Assembly (NCBI RefSeq): GCF_026342035.1
Contig: NZ_JAPENM010000004.1
Span: 124,001-188,000, forward strand
Direction: 5' to 3'
DNA from: Aldersonia sp. NBC_00410
GTDB taxonomy: Bacteria > Actinomycetota > Actinomycetes > Mycobacteriales > Mycobacteriaceae
DNA length: 64,000 bases
The notes below the pieces were generated by a model. It was not told the DNA's origin, made no database searches, and saw only the letters and a program-made list of their open reading frames with translations. Positions within the stretch are counted from its first letter, which is position 1. The number at the start of each line of letters is the position of its first letter. Positions 7,335 to 14,615 of the stretch are shown piece by piece. The position numbers and the translations under genes were made by a program.

Positions 7335-8072
7335 GTGAGCCTGCTCGAATTCGTCCTGCTCGTCGTCGCGGGGTTCTTGTCCGGCGTGATCGGTTTCGTC
7401 ACCGGTCTCGCCTCGCTGGTTTCCTATCCGGCGCTGCTTGCGGTCGGCGTGCCACCGGTCGCAGCGAACGTGACGAACACGGTGGCCCTCGTTGCGGTTG
7501 GTATCGGGTCCACCGCCAACTCCGCCGGCGAACTGTTCAGCCGGGGCAGGCAGCTTGCGTGGTGGTGTGTGCTGGCCGGGATCGGCGGCGGGGTGGGTGC
7601 GCTGATCCTGCTCACCGCACCGGCGGAGTCGTTCGAGGCGGCGGTGCCGTTCCTCGTGCTCATCGCGGCGGCGGCGCTACTCGCGCAGCCACGGTTACGC
7701 GCCCTCGTCGGACGGGCAAATCTGCCGTTGTTGCTGCCGATCGGGATCCTGGTGATCGCGGTGTACGGCGGCTACTTCGGTGCCGGCGCGGGCGTCATGT
7801 TCATCGCGCTGTTTCTCATCGCCACCAGCGAAGGCATCTGGCAGGCGACCGTGGTGAAGAGCCTGCTGCTCGGCATCGCCAATCTCGTCGCGGCCATCGG
7901 GTTCGCCGTGTTCGGTCCGGTCGATTGGCTCGCCACCCTCGCACTCGCGATCGGCATGCTGGCCGGTGGTTGGTGCGGCCCGCCGGTGGTCAAGGTGCTG
8001 CCGCCGAATCTGTTGCGGATCGGGGTGGCGATCGCGGCGATCGGCCTCGCGGTGTGGCTGTTCATCGGCTGA
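7335..8072 (+). CDS. TSUP (TauE/SafE) family membrane transporter
   Basis: A 245-aa polytopic membrane protein with about seven to eight hydrophobic segments. The N-terminal pattern FLSGVIGFVTGLASLVSYPALLAVGVPPVAANVTNTVAL is typical of TauE/SafE (TSUP) exporters, and the second half repeats it (YGGYFGAGAGVMFIALFLI). The family moves sulfite, sulfoacetate or related small anions out of the cell. GTG start at 7335, 4 nt after the phosphodiesterase stop. It is the last gene of the unit; the next promoter region follows. Confidence 0.9.
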   Translation: MSLLEFVLLVVAGFLSGVIGFVTGLASLVSYPALLAVGVPPVAANVTNTVALVAVGIGSTANSAGELFSRGRQLAWWCVLAGIGGGVGALILLTAPAESFEAAVPFLVLIAAAALLAQPRLRALVGRANLPLLLPIGILVIAVYGGYFGAGAGVMFIALFLIATSEGIWQATVVKSLLLGIANLVAAIGFAVFGPVDWLATLALAIGMLAGGWCGPPVVKVLPPNLLRIGVAIAAIGLAVWLFIG

Positions 8073-8129
8073 CTTGCCGCTTCCAGCGCGTCGGGTTGTG
8101 CAGCTCACATTTCCGTGACGCAGAGTAAC

Positions 8130-8141
8130 GGCAATGTTGCC
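8130..8141. promoter_or_regulatory. GGCAA-TG-TTGCC inverted repeat upstream of lipase-like gene
   Basis: A 5-bp inverted repeat with a 2-nt spacer. It overlaps the area just upstream of a TATAAA (8149-8154) that could act as a -10 box. It is a candidate operator and the first of two palindromes before the secreted lipase-like gene. Confidence 0.35.
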
Positions 8142-8158
8142 AAACTGATATAAACGTC

Positions 8159-8181
8159 GGTGCTAGCTCTGAGCTAGCACC
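8159..8181. promoter_or_regulatory. 23-bp perfect palindrome upstream of lipase-like gene
   Basis: Arms GGTGCTAGCTC (8159-8169) and GAGCTAGCACC (8171-8181) are perfect reverse complements around one T. The element lies 38 nt before the ATG, in the likely 5' leader just after a TATAAA. No T-tract follows, so it is not a terminator. An operator for a dimeric repressor is the simplest reading. Confidence 0.55.
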
Positions 8182-8219
8182 CTGTCCGCACCCGAACAAC
8201 GAGAACCAGCGGGGATCCA

Positions 8220-9527
8220 ATGACGAGACAAAGACGGGTAGTGACGGCGTTCGCCGCCGCATGCGCCCTTGCCATCGGCGGCGCGTCCACCGCTTCTGCG
8301 GAAGACGTGCCCTCCCTCGATCAGGTGTTCAACCCCTTCGTGCTCAGCACCTTCGCCCAGGCCAATATCGCGCCGCCGGAGAACTGGCTCCCACGCCAAC
8401 CCGTCAACGACCCCTGGTACCAGGCGCCCACGCTCGATGCCAATGCGAAACCCGGCACGCTGCTCAAAGCGCGACCGTCGACGCTGCAGGTGTACGGCGT
8501 GCAGCCCGGGAAGGTCCGGGCCTGGCAGCTGATGTACGTCACCACCGACTTCGACGGTTCGAAGACCGTCAGCACCGGAATCCTGATGATTCCGCAGGAC
8601 GGTACGAAGCGCGAAGACCGCAAGCTGGTCGGCTACTCGGAGGCCAACGACAGCCTCGCTCCGGGATGCATGCCCAGCACGCAGTGGACCGGCGGCGACC
8701 AGATGGACCCGTCGTTGTTCTCGGCGCTGCCGCCGGTGGCGCAGATGTTCGGCAACGGCTGGGCCGTGATGATGAGTGACACCGCCAACGATGGTGCGCC
8801 CGGCGCGAAGGGCTTCTCGGTCAGCCAGTTCTCCGGTCCCGCAACGCTCGATGGCCTGCGGGCCGCAATCGCGCTGTCCGACGCCGATCTGCCCGCCGAC
8901 ATCCCGATCGGGCTGTACGGCATCGCGGGCGGCGGTGTCGCAGCCGGCGTGGCGGCCGAAAAGCAGGCCACCTACGCACCGGAGCTCAACGTCGTCGGTA
9001 CCGTCCTGCAGGCGATGGTGGTCGACGCCGCGACCTTCGAGCGCAAGGCTGACGGTGGTATCGGCTCGGGCTTCGTGTTCGCGAACTCGCTCGGCTACGC
9101 CGCGAAGTACCCGGAGATCGACCTCGACAAGGAGCTGACTCCGCTCGGCAAGGCGATGGCGTCGGTCTTCCAGCAGAGCTGCCAGCAGCTCTACCTCGGT
9201 GTGCCGTTCGTACCGCTCTCCGCGCTCTATACCAATGGCCGCCCGGCCGACAATCCTGCGTTCGAGCGCGCCTACCGGGAGAACCGGATGGGTCAGCTCG
9301 CGCCCAAGGCGCCCGTGCTGATGACGTCGAGCCGCGACGACTTCCTCGTGCCCTACACCGACGTCGAAGAGCTCATCGCGCGTTACCGCGCCGGCGGCAC
9401 CGCCGTCACGGTCGACCCGAGCCACCTCGGCGTGCTCGACCTGCTCAACCCCTACCACGTCGGTGCGGACCTGCTCGGCATGCAGAACGTGGAATGGCTC
9501 GACACGAAGTTCAAGGAGACCCGATGA
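8220..9527 (+). CDS. secreted lipase-family (LIP) protein lacking the serine nucleophile
   Basis: A 435-aa exported protein (signal peptide to about ASA27) of the secretory lipase family found in mycolata and fungi. The fold landmarks are present: YSEANDSLAPGCMPS (138-153), the segment after the nucleophile elbow (AAEKQATYAPELNVVG), the acid loop SSRDDFLVPY (370-379, Asp373/374) and His402 in DPSHLG. The elbow, normally GYSxGG, reads YGIAGGG with Ala236 at the serine position (codon gcg), so the canonical nucleophile is missing. The protein may be a non-catalytic lipid-binding relative or use another residue. Its stop overlaps the next gene's ATG (ATGA). Confidence 0.85.
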   Translation: MTRQRRVVTAFAAACALAIGGASTASAEDVPSLDQVFNPFVLSTFAQANIAPPENWLPRQPVNDPWYQAPTLDANAKPGTLLKARPSTLQVYGVQPGKVRAWQLMYVTTDFDGSKTVSTGILMIPQDGTKREDRKLVGYSEANDSLAPGCMPSTQWTGGDQMDPSLFSALPPVAQMFGNGWAVMMSDTANDGAPGAKGFSVSQFSGPATLDGLRAAIALSDADLPADIPIGLYGIAGGGVAAGVAAEKQATYAPELNVVGTVLQAMVVDAATFERKADGGIGSGFVFANSLGYAAKYPEIDLDKELTPLGKAMASVFQQSCQQLYLGVPFVPLSALYTNGRPADNPAFERAYRENRMGQLAPKAPVLMTSSRDDFLVPYTDVEELIARYRAGGTAVTVDPSHLGVLDLLNPYHVGADLLGMQNVEWLDTKFKETR

Positions 9528-10783
9528 AGGTCCGAATGATCGCCGCGACCCTGGCCGTGGCGGCGACCGCCGCAACCACTGCGCTGCTCGCCCCGGCCGG
9601 AGCGTCCGCGTCGCCGGCTCTGGACACCTATCTCGACGCACCGCGCACCAACGAGACCGCGATGCACGTCGGTGGTGTCAACCCCGAATTCTCCACCGAC
9701 CCGGTCGAATTGCGCACACTGCTCGACGAGGCACGCGCCGAGGGCATCGCACCGAAACGGTATGCCGCTCTGCTGCACCAGTATTGGCTGGCGGTGGCGA
9801 CCCGGAACGCGAATCTCGATCTGAACAAATGGGATCCGCAGCTCGGCCTGGCCGCCAACGTCGGGAACATGCAGAACACGTTCGCCTACTACCAGAAGCT
9901 GCAGCGCGATCACCCGGACTTCCTCTGGACCGGACAGGGCGGCATGGCCGGGCCCTCGTTCGGTGCGGGGATCATGGACGTCGACATGGGACGCGCCGTG
10001 CTCGGCGTGCGCCAGGTGCGCGACGCCGTTGCGGGCATCGTCGGAACGCTCGACCACGCCGCCGCGCCGGCGACCGCGAAGCTGAACGACGACGTCCGCG
10101 CGGTGCTCGAGGTAGGCCAGTCGATCACCGCCGAGGACATCTCGCACTTCCAGGTCGAGGTCATCGGGATGAGCAAGCACATCTTCGCCGACCTGATTCC
10201 GCAGCACGAGGCGTTCCTCGCCGGCGGCATGACCGCGATCGACGAGTATTACGACGCCGGGCTGATCGACGACTCGGCGCACGACGCATGGCGCAAGCTC
10301 ACGGCCGGCGGCCCGCAGAACGTGTTCGAGGGCAACCGGGAACTGCTGCACCGCGAACAGTTCCAGACGATCGGTGATCAGTGGGACACGGCCCGCAACA
10401 ACAAGGGTTCGGTCGGTCGTGCGCTGACCTACTTAAGCACCGTCGCCGCCGATCCCGCGATCCCGGGACTCATCCCGCCGCGCGAGTACAAGCCGCTCAC
10501 TCTTACTGCGGCGGATCTCGACGTCACCGATCCCGCGGTCGCCGCCTGGCACATGCAGACGCCGCTACCGGCGTTCAACTGGTCCGATCGTGACGACCGG
10601 TGGGAGTACATCATGGACAAGATGCTGCCGACCTACCGCGCGCTGAAGCAGAACAATCCCGCCCTGTGGATGGCGACGCTGAGTAAGCCGATCGACCAGC
10701 AGTTCCTCGAGCAGCGGGCCCTGATCCGGCTGCCGCAGATGATCACCTCGATGGCACGGGTGACCAAGCCGTACGTCGGCTGA
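9524..10783 (+). CDS. secreted protein of unknown function, coupled to lipase-like gene
   Basis: A 419-aa exported protein with a clear signal peptide (ending near AGASASPA, about residues 22-29). The ATG at 9524 overlaps the lipase-like stop by 4 nt and has CAAGGAGA upstream. The mature part is helix-rich with many His, Trp and Tyr residues. Conspicuous segments are LLHQYWLAVATRNANLDLNK, FLWTGQGGMAGPSFGAG and NRELLHREQF. I recognise no family. Strict coupling suggests it acts with the nucleophile-less lipase-like protein outside the cytoplasm. A terminator follows at 10801. Confidence 0.85.
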   Translation: MKVRMIAATLAVAATAATTALLAPAGASASPALDTYLDAPRTNETAMHVGGVNPEFSTDPVELRTLLDEARAEGIAPKRYAALLHQYWLAVATRNANLDLNKWDPQLGLAANVGNMQNTFAYYQKLQRDHPDFLWTGQGGMAGPSFGAGIMDVDMGRAVLGVRQVRDAVAGIVGTLDHAAAPATAKLNDDVRAVLEVGQSITAEDISHFQVEVIGMSKHIFADLIPQHEAFLAGGMTAIDEYYDAGLIDDSAHDAWRKLTAGGPQNVFEGNRELLHREQFQTIGDQWDTARNNKGSVGRALTYLSTVAADPAIPGLIPPREYKPLTLTAADLDVTDPAVAAWHMQTPLPAFNWSDRDDRWEYIMDKMLPTYRALKQNNPALWMATLSKPIDQQFLEQRALIRLPQMITSMARVTKPYVG

Positions 10784-10800
10784 TCGCGCTGGCTGACCGA

Positions 10801-10842
10801 AAGCGCCGGGGCGCACCGCGATTGTGGTGCGCCCCGGCGCTT
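10801..10842. terminator. strong hairpin terminator, probably bidirectional
   Basis: A perfect 17-bp stem, AAGCGCCGGGGCGCACC (10801-10817) with GGTGCGCCCCGGCGCTT (10826-10842), and an 8-nt loop, followed by CTTTG. It lies between the ends of the convergent genes ending at 10783 (+) and 10848 (-) and can serve both. Confidence 0.85.
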
Positions 10843-10847
10843 CTTTG

Positions 10848-11138
10848 TCACCAGGGCAGGGGAATCCACTGGCCGAAGAACCAGAAGCCGTGCGGCGCAG
10901 CGCCGAACTGCGGGTGCTGATCGTGGTTGTTCCGGTTGCTGTCCCAATTGTTGTTGTCGCGGTTGTTGTTGTCGCGGTTGTTGTCCCAGTTGTTGGTGTC
11001 ACGTTGCTGATCCTGCTGCCAGGTGGGCTGCGGATCCTGATTGTGGGTGGGCTCCGCGCTTGCGACTCCGGCACCGACTCCGAGCGCGGCGAGGGCGATT
11101 CCACCGGTGGCGGCGGTCTTCACGAGCATCGACTTCAT
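10848..11138 (-). CDS. small secreted Asn/Asp-rich low-complexity protein
   Basis: A 96-aa protein. The ATG at 11138 follows AAAAGGAGC, and a signal peptide (about residues 1-30, ending GVASAEP) precedes the mature chain. The middle is an Asn/Asp/Arg/Trp repeat of the type (N/R)DNN(N/R/W), encoded by repeated gttgttgtcgcg units. The C-terminus is aromatic (HGFWFFGQWIPLPW). It resembles small cell-envelope proteins of mycolata but has no assignable function. In-frame codons upstream of 11138 lack a ribosome site and are excluded. Confidence 0.75.
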   Translation of the reverse strand: MKSMLVKTAATGGIALAALGVGAGVASAEPTHNQDPQPTWQQDQQRDTNNWDNNRDNNNRDNNNWDSNRNNHDQHPQFGAAPHGFWFFGQWIPLPW

Positions 11139-11278
11139 TTCTGCTCCTTTTCTTGGATACTGCACCGGAACTCGCGTTCCGGTACATCCACCAGCATCAC
11201 CAGCCGCCCTGGCGACAACCTCCGGCGCACCTGCCAGTCTGCTGTGTGTCGAGAATCCGGCGCGCGAGCGCGCATCCG

Positions 11279-12655
11279 TCACCGGGTCGCCGACGCCCAC
11301 AGGGCCGGGTGCGGCTTCGCCCAGGGCATCGCTTTGCGCACATCGTCGGGATTGCGGCCCAGCAGGACCGCGTAGCGCGCCGCGACCGCCGCGGTCCGGC
11401 TCTTACCCTCGACGCAATGCACCAGGACCCGCTTGCCCGCGCGGCGCAGGTCGTTGATGGTGCGCGCGGCATCGTCGAGCACGAAGTCGAGGTTGGCGTT
11501 GCGGTCGACACCGCCGTCAACGAGCCAGAACTCGATGTGCTCGGCGCGAATCGGCGTGGTGCCCACGCGACAGAGGCTCAGCACCGCGTCCACCGGTTCC
11601 GTGCTGTAATGCGCCGCGCCCGAGAGCACGACACCGTCGTCATGCGGGTGGACCGCCTTGTGATCGGTGCGGTAACCCTGGTAGTCGATGATGTCGGCCT
11701 GCGGCCAGCCCAGCTCGTCCCGGCCGCTGTCGAAGGCGATGCGAACGGCCAAGCGCGCCAGGTCGTTCGACCGCAGCCCGGGGTAGCCGTGCATGATCCG
11801 GCGCCAACGCGCCGGGATCGCGGATACGCCCCAGCGCGCGCCGAGCAGACCGCCGGCGATGGCCGCTGTCGTGTCGGTGTCCGCGCCGGCCCGCACGCAC
11901 AGTTCCAGCGCCTGCTGCAGGTGCCGGGGACTCGACGCGTCGGCGTTGGTGATCGCCCACCACGCGGTCTGCAGGGCGTGTACTACCCAACCGTTGTTCG
12001 AGAAGTTCTCCGGCGCACCGTGTTCGGCCTCGTCGAGCAGGTGGTTCCACCGTCCAGGGTCGGACGAGAGCGTCACCGCCTTGCGAACACCGTCGAACGA
12101 ACCGTGCAGCACGGCGTACCGAATGGCCGCGGACCAGATCCGGCAGGCGTCAACCGCCTCGCCTGCGGGGTGGGTGAGTTCGCTGACCGCGGCTGCCGCG
12201 TCGACACAGCCCTGCAGATCGTCGAGGTAGGCGAGCGCAACCGGAGCGGTACGCATCAGCGAGCCGTTGCCCTGCTTGTGCTCGCCGAGATTCTTGGCAT
12301 GCCAAACCATGTCGACGGCGGTGCGGGACCGGTGCGACAACACGGCCCTGGTCTGATTGCCGATGTCGGCGGGGTCCGAGTCGTACCACCGGAGGAATTC
12401 GGCGGCGACCGCGTCGAGTCCTTCGCTCGTGCCGAGATCCGCACTCTCGGCCAGGGCGCGTGCGACGCCGATCGTCATCGACGTGTCGTCGGTCCACTCG
12501 CCGGGGGCCCAGCGGAAGTGCCCGCCGCCCACCATGTCGATCACCGCGTTCTTGCTCGGCTTGGTGAACTCGTAGCCCGCGCCGAGCGCATCACCTGCCG
12601 CCGTACCAACCAGCACACCCGCCACCCGATCGCACTGCACCGCCGAAAGCCGCAT
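11279..12655 (-). CDS. ADP-ribosylglycohydrolase fused to dual-specificity phosphatase-like domain
   Basis: A 458-aa two-domain protein. The N-terminal domain (about 1-310) is a DraG-type ADP-ribosylglycohydrolase: GTAAGDALGAGYE, the magnesium site TDDTS (residues 55-59) and the second metal motif AGADTDT (Asp259, Asp261). The C-terminal domain (about 330-458) has a cysteine-phosphatase loop HCVEGKSRT, with Cys414 and Arg420 in the CX5R spacing. The fusion suggests linked removal of ADP-ribose and a phosphate. The start is taken at the ATG at 12655, because AAGGAG sits 6 nt before it but abuts an ATG two codons earlier. A palindrome upstream (12687-12706) may be an operator. Substrate unknown. 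Confidence 0.9.
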   Translation of the reverse strand: MRLSAVQCDRVAGVLVGTAAGDALGAGYEFTKPSKNAVIDMVGGGHFRWAPGEWTDDTSMTIGVARALAESADLGTSEGLDAVAAEFLRWYDSDPADIGNQTRAVLSHRSRTAVDMVWHAKNLGEHKQGNGSLMRTAPVALAYLDDLQGCVDAAAAVSELTHPAGEAVDACRIWSAAIRYAVLHGSFDGVRKAVTLSSDPGRWNHLLDEAEHGAPENFSNNGWVVHALQTAWWAITNADASSPRHLQQALELCVRAGADTDTTAAIAGGLLGARWGVSAIPARWRRIMHGYPGLRSNDLARLAVRIAFDSGRDELGWPQADIIDYQGYRTDHKAVHPHDDGVVLSGAAHYSTEPVDAVLSLCRVGTTPIRAEHIEFWLVDGGVDRNANLDFVLDDAARTINDLRRAGKRVLVHCVEGKSRTAAVAARYAVLLGRNPDDVRKAMPWAKPHPALWASATR

Positions 12656-12686
12656 ATCCATCTCCTTAGATCATCTTTACTTTAAG

Positions 12687-12706
12687 TTAGCGCATTCTCA
12701 CGCTAA
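12687..12706. promoter_or_regulatory. TTAGCG-N8-CGCTAA palindrome upstream of ADP-ribosylglycohydrolase gene
   Basis: A perfect 6-bp inverted repeat with an 8-nt spacer (CATTCTCA), 32 nt before the chosen start codon. Spacing and TA-containing half-sites look like a repressor operator. An NrtR-type regulator is encoded 2 kb away (14616-15302), and NrtR proteins sense ADP-ribose-related ligands, so NrtR is the first candidate. The link is inference. Confidence 0.5.
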
Positions 12707-12725
12707 GGGCAACCCGGTTCGTCGG

Positions 12726-12781
12726 CGCCCACTTTTCGGCGCTAGGCGCGGGATCCCGCGCGATTGGTGAAAAAGTGGGCG
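12726..12781. repeat. 56-bp concentric inverted repeat
   Basis: Outer arms CGCCCACTTTT (12726-12736) and AAAAGTGGGCG (12771-12781), and an inner 16-bp palindrome GCGCGGGATCCCGCGC (12746-12761), share exactly the same centre, separated by unpaired 9-nt segments. It lies just beyond the stop of the HAD gene, so it may terminate that transcript. There is no clear U-tract. Confidence 0.5.
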
Positions 12782-12809
12782 GGGAGTTCCATCTCCCAAC
12801 AGCTGCGGC

Positions 12810-13646
12810 TCACCGCGCTGCCTCCCGCACCGCAGCGACAAGCTCCTCCAGATACACCGCAACGCCATCGGCATCGTTGGCCGGCAGCACCCGGTCGGCG
12901 AGCGCCTGCACCTCCGGCAACGCGTTCGCCGGACACAGCGCGGTGCCCGCCCAGGCGAGCATCGCGGCATCGTTGACCGCATCGCCGAGCGCGGCCACCT
13001 CGTGGGCTTGGATGCCATGCTGGGCGCACAGCGCCGCGAGCGCGCTCGCCTTGGACACGCCTGCCGCGACGAGTTCGACGTAGGGCGCGCCGGAATGGGT
13101 GAGCTCGACCCCGGTGATCCGAATCCCGTCGAGCGCCCGATAGAGATCGATGCCGACCACGTCGGGGTGGCGCGCCACGATCTTGACCACCGGCTCGTCC
13201 AACCGTGCCGGTTGCTGTTGGGACAGCTCCATCGTGGCGGGGTCGCGGTGATGGTCGGAGAAGACCGACAGCGCGGCGTAGCCGGGTTCGGCGACGAAAT
13301 GGGTCGGACCCACCGACGCGAACGTCAGGCCCCCAATCGCGTCTTTGAGCTGCGCGATCGCGGACCGGCCGGTCGTGTCGTCGATGGCCGTGACACGCAC
13401 GATCCGGGGCGTCCCGTCCGCGAGGTCGATGATCACCGCGCCGTTCGCGCAGATGGCGGTGCCGCGGAAACCGCTCTGCTGCGCGAACTCGTGCACCGAG
13501 TGCCGTGCGCGGGCGGTGGCCCAGACCAAATCCATGCCGACCGCGTTCGCGGCCTGCATAGCGGCGGCGGTTCGGGCCGAGATCGTCCGATCCGGACGCA
13601 GCAACGTGCCGTCGAGGTCGGTCGCGACGAGCCTGATCGGGGCCAC
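12810..13646 (-). CDS. HAD-superfamily phosphatase, Cof type
   Basis: A 278-aa Cof-type HAD hydrolase. Motif I is VATDLDGTLLRPD near the N-terminus, motif II lies in VWATARARHS, and motifs III/IV are the late Lys region KASALAALCAQHGI and GDAVNDAAMLAWAG. A C2-type cap sits between. The family dephosphorylates sugar phosphates or FMN-like substrates in the cytoplasm. The start is the GTG at 13646. Longer in-frame versions would run into the divergent aldo/keto reductase gene, so they are unlikely; the ribosome site is weak. Confidence 0.85.
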   Translation of the reverse strand: MAPIRLVATDLDGTLLRPDRTISARTAAAMQAANAVGMDLVWATARARHSVHEFAQQSGFRGTAICANGAVIIDLADGTPRIVRVTAIDDTTGRSAIAQLKDAIGGLTFASVGPTHFVAEPGYAALSVFSDHHRDPATMELSQQQPARLDEPVVKIVARHPDVVGIDLYRALDGIRITGVELTHSGAPYVELVAAGVSKASALAALCAQHGIQAHEVAALGDAVNDAAMLAWAGTALCPANALPEVQALADRVLPANDADGVAVYLEELVAAVREAAR

Positions 13647-13703
13647 ACCTTGCGATGATGCCAGCCCCGCAGCGTCGGATGGGGTCGGTCTACGGTGGAG
13701 AGG

Positions 13704-14588
13704 GTGAGTACACAACAAGTCCCCACCATCACGCTGAACAACGGAACGACGATCCCGCAGCTCGGACTCGGGGTCTGGCAGGCCGAGGACGACGAAACCG
13801 AGGCCATCGTCCGATATGCGCTGGCCGACGCCGGCTACCGGCACATCGACACCGCCGCCGCCTACGGCAACGAGGCCGGTGTCGGCCGTGGCATCGCGTC
13901 ATCGGGCGTGCCGCGCGAGGACATCTTCGTCACGACGAAGTTGTGGAACGCCGACCAGGGTTTCGATCCGGCACTGCGCGCGTTCGACACGAGCCTGGAC
14001 AAGCTCGGGCTCGACTATGTCGACCTGTACCTCATCCACTGGCCGCTACAGAACAACGAGCGCCTGCTACGCACCTGGGACGCACTCGAAAAGATCGCCG
14101 AGTCCGGCCGGGCCAAGGCGATCGGTGTGTGCAACTTCGAACCGCAGCACCTGCAGGTACTCGTCGACCGCGGCGGTTCGCTGCCGGCCGTCGACCAGGT
14201 CGAGTTGCATCCGAACCTCCCCCAGCAGGCAATTCGCGCCGCAGCGGCCGAGCATGGCATCGCGGTCGAATCGTGGAGCCCGCTCGGTGGCACCAGCGGG
14301 TCGGGCTGGGGCCGGCACTCGAAACCGAACACCCTGCTCACCGACCCGGTGCTGCAGTCGATCGGCGAGCGGCACGGAAAGTCCGTGGCGCAGGTGATCA
14401 TTCGCTGGCACCTGCAGAACGCCCTCATCGTGATCCCGAAATCGGTACACGAGGAACGGGTCGCGCAGAACATCGACGTGTTCGACTTCGAGCTCAGCGC
14501 AACAGATCTCGCCGAGATCGCCAAACTGGACGACGGCTCCCGGGTCGGTTTCCATCCGGACGAGATGAACCTCGGTGCGCCCGAATAA
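13704..14588 (+). CDS. aldo/keto reductase (2,5-diketo-D-gluconate reductase type)
   Basis: A 294-aa NADPH-dependent carbonyl reductase with the AKR catalytic tetrad: Asp49 (GYRHIDTA), Tyr54 (AAAYGNE), Lys79 (VTTKLW) and His112 (YLIHWP). The C-terminal cofactor region IVIPKSVHEERVAQNI is typical of AKR5-like enzymes. The GTG at 13704 is preferred (GGAGAGG just upstream); a GTG three codons earlier is possible. It is divergent from the HAD gene, about 57 nt away, and 27 nt ahead of the NrtR-like gene, so possibly cotranscribed with it. Confidence 0.92.
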   Translation: MSTQQVPTITLNNGTTIPQLGLGVWQAEDDETEAIVRYALADAGYRHIDTAAAYGNEAGVGRGIASSGVPREDIFVTTKLWNADQGFDPALRAFDTSLDKLGLDYVDLYLIHWPLQNNERLLRTWDALEKIAESGRAKAIGVCNFEPQHLQVLVDRGGSLPAVDQVELHPNLPQQAIRAAAAEHGIAVESWSPLGGTSGSGWGRHSKPNTLLTDPVLQSIGERHGKSVAQVIIRWHLQNALIVIPKSVHEERVAQNIDVFDFELSATDLAEIAKLDDGSRVGFHPDEMNLGAPE

Positions 14589-14615
14589 CTCAGTTCCGCG
14601 CTAATATGGTCGGTC

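Noticed and set aside
8159-8181. The palindrome as a terminator of the TSUP gene
   Set aside because: No T-tract follows and it lies after the likely promoter of the next gene; operator is the better reading.
14599-14604. CGCTAA before the NrtR-like gene as an autoregulatory site
   Set aside because: Only one half-site is present; the TTAGCG partner at 8-nt spacing is missing.
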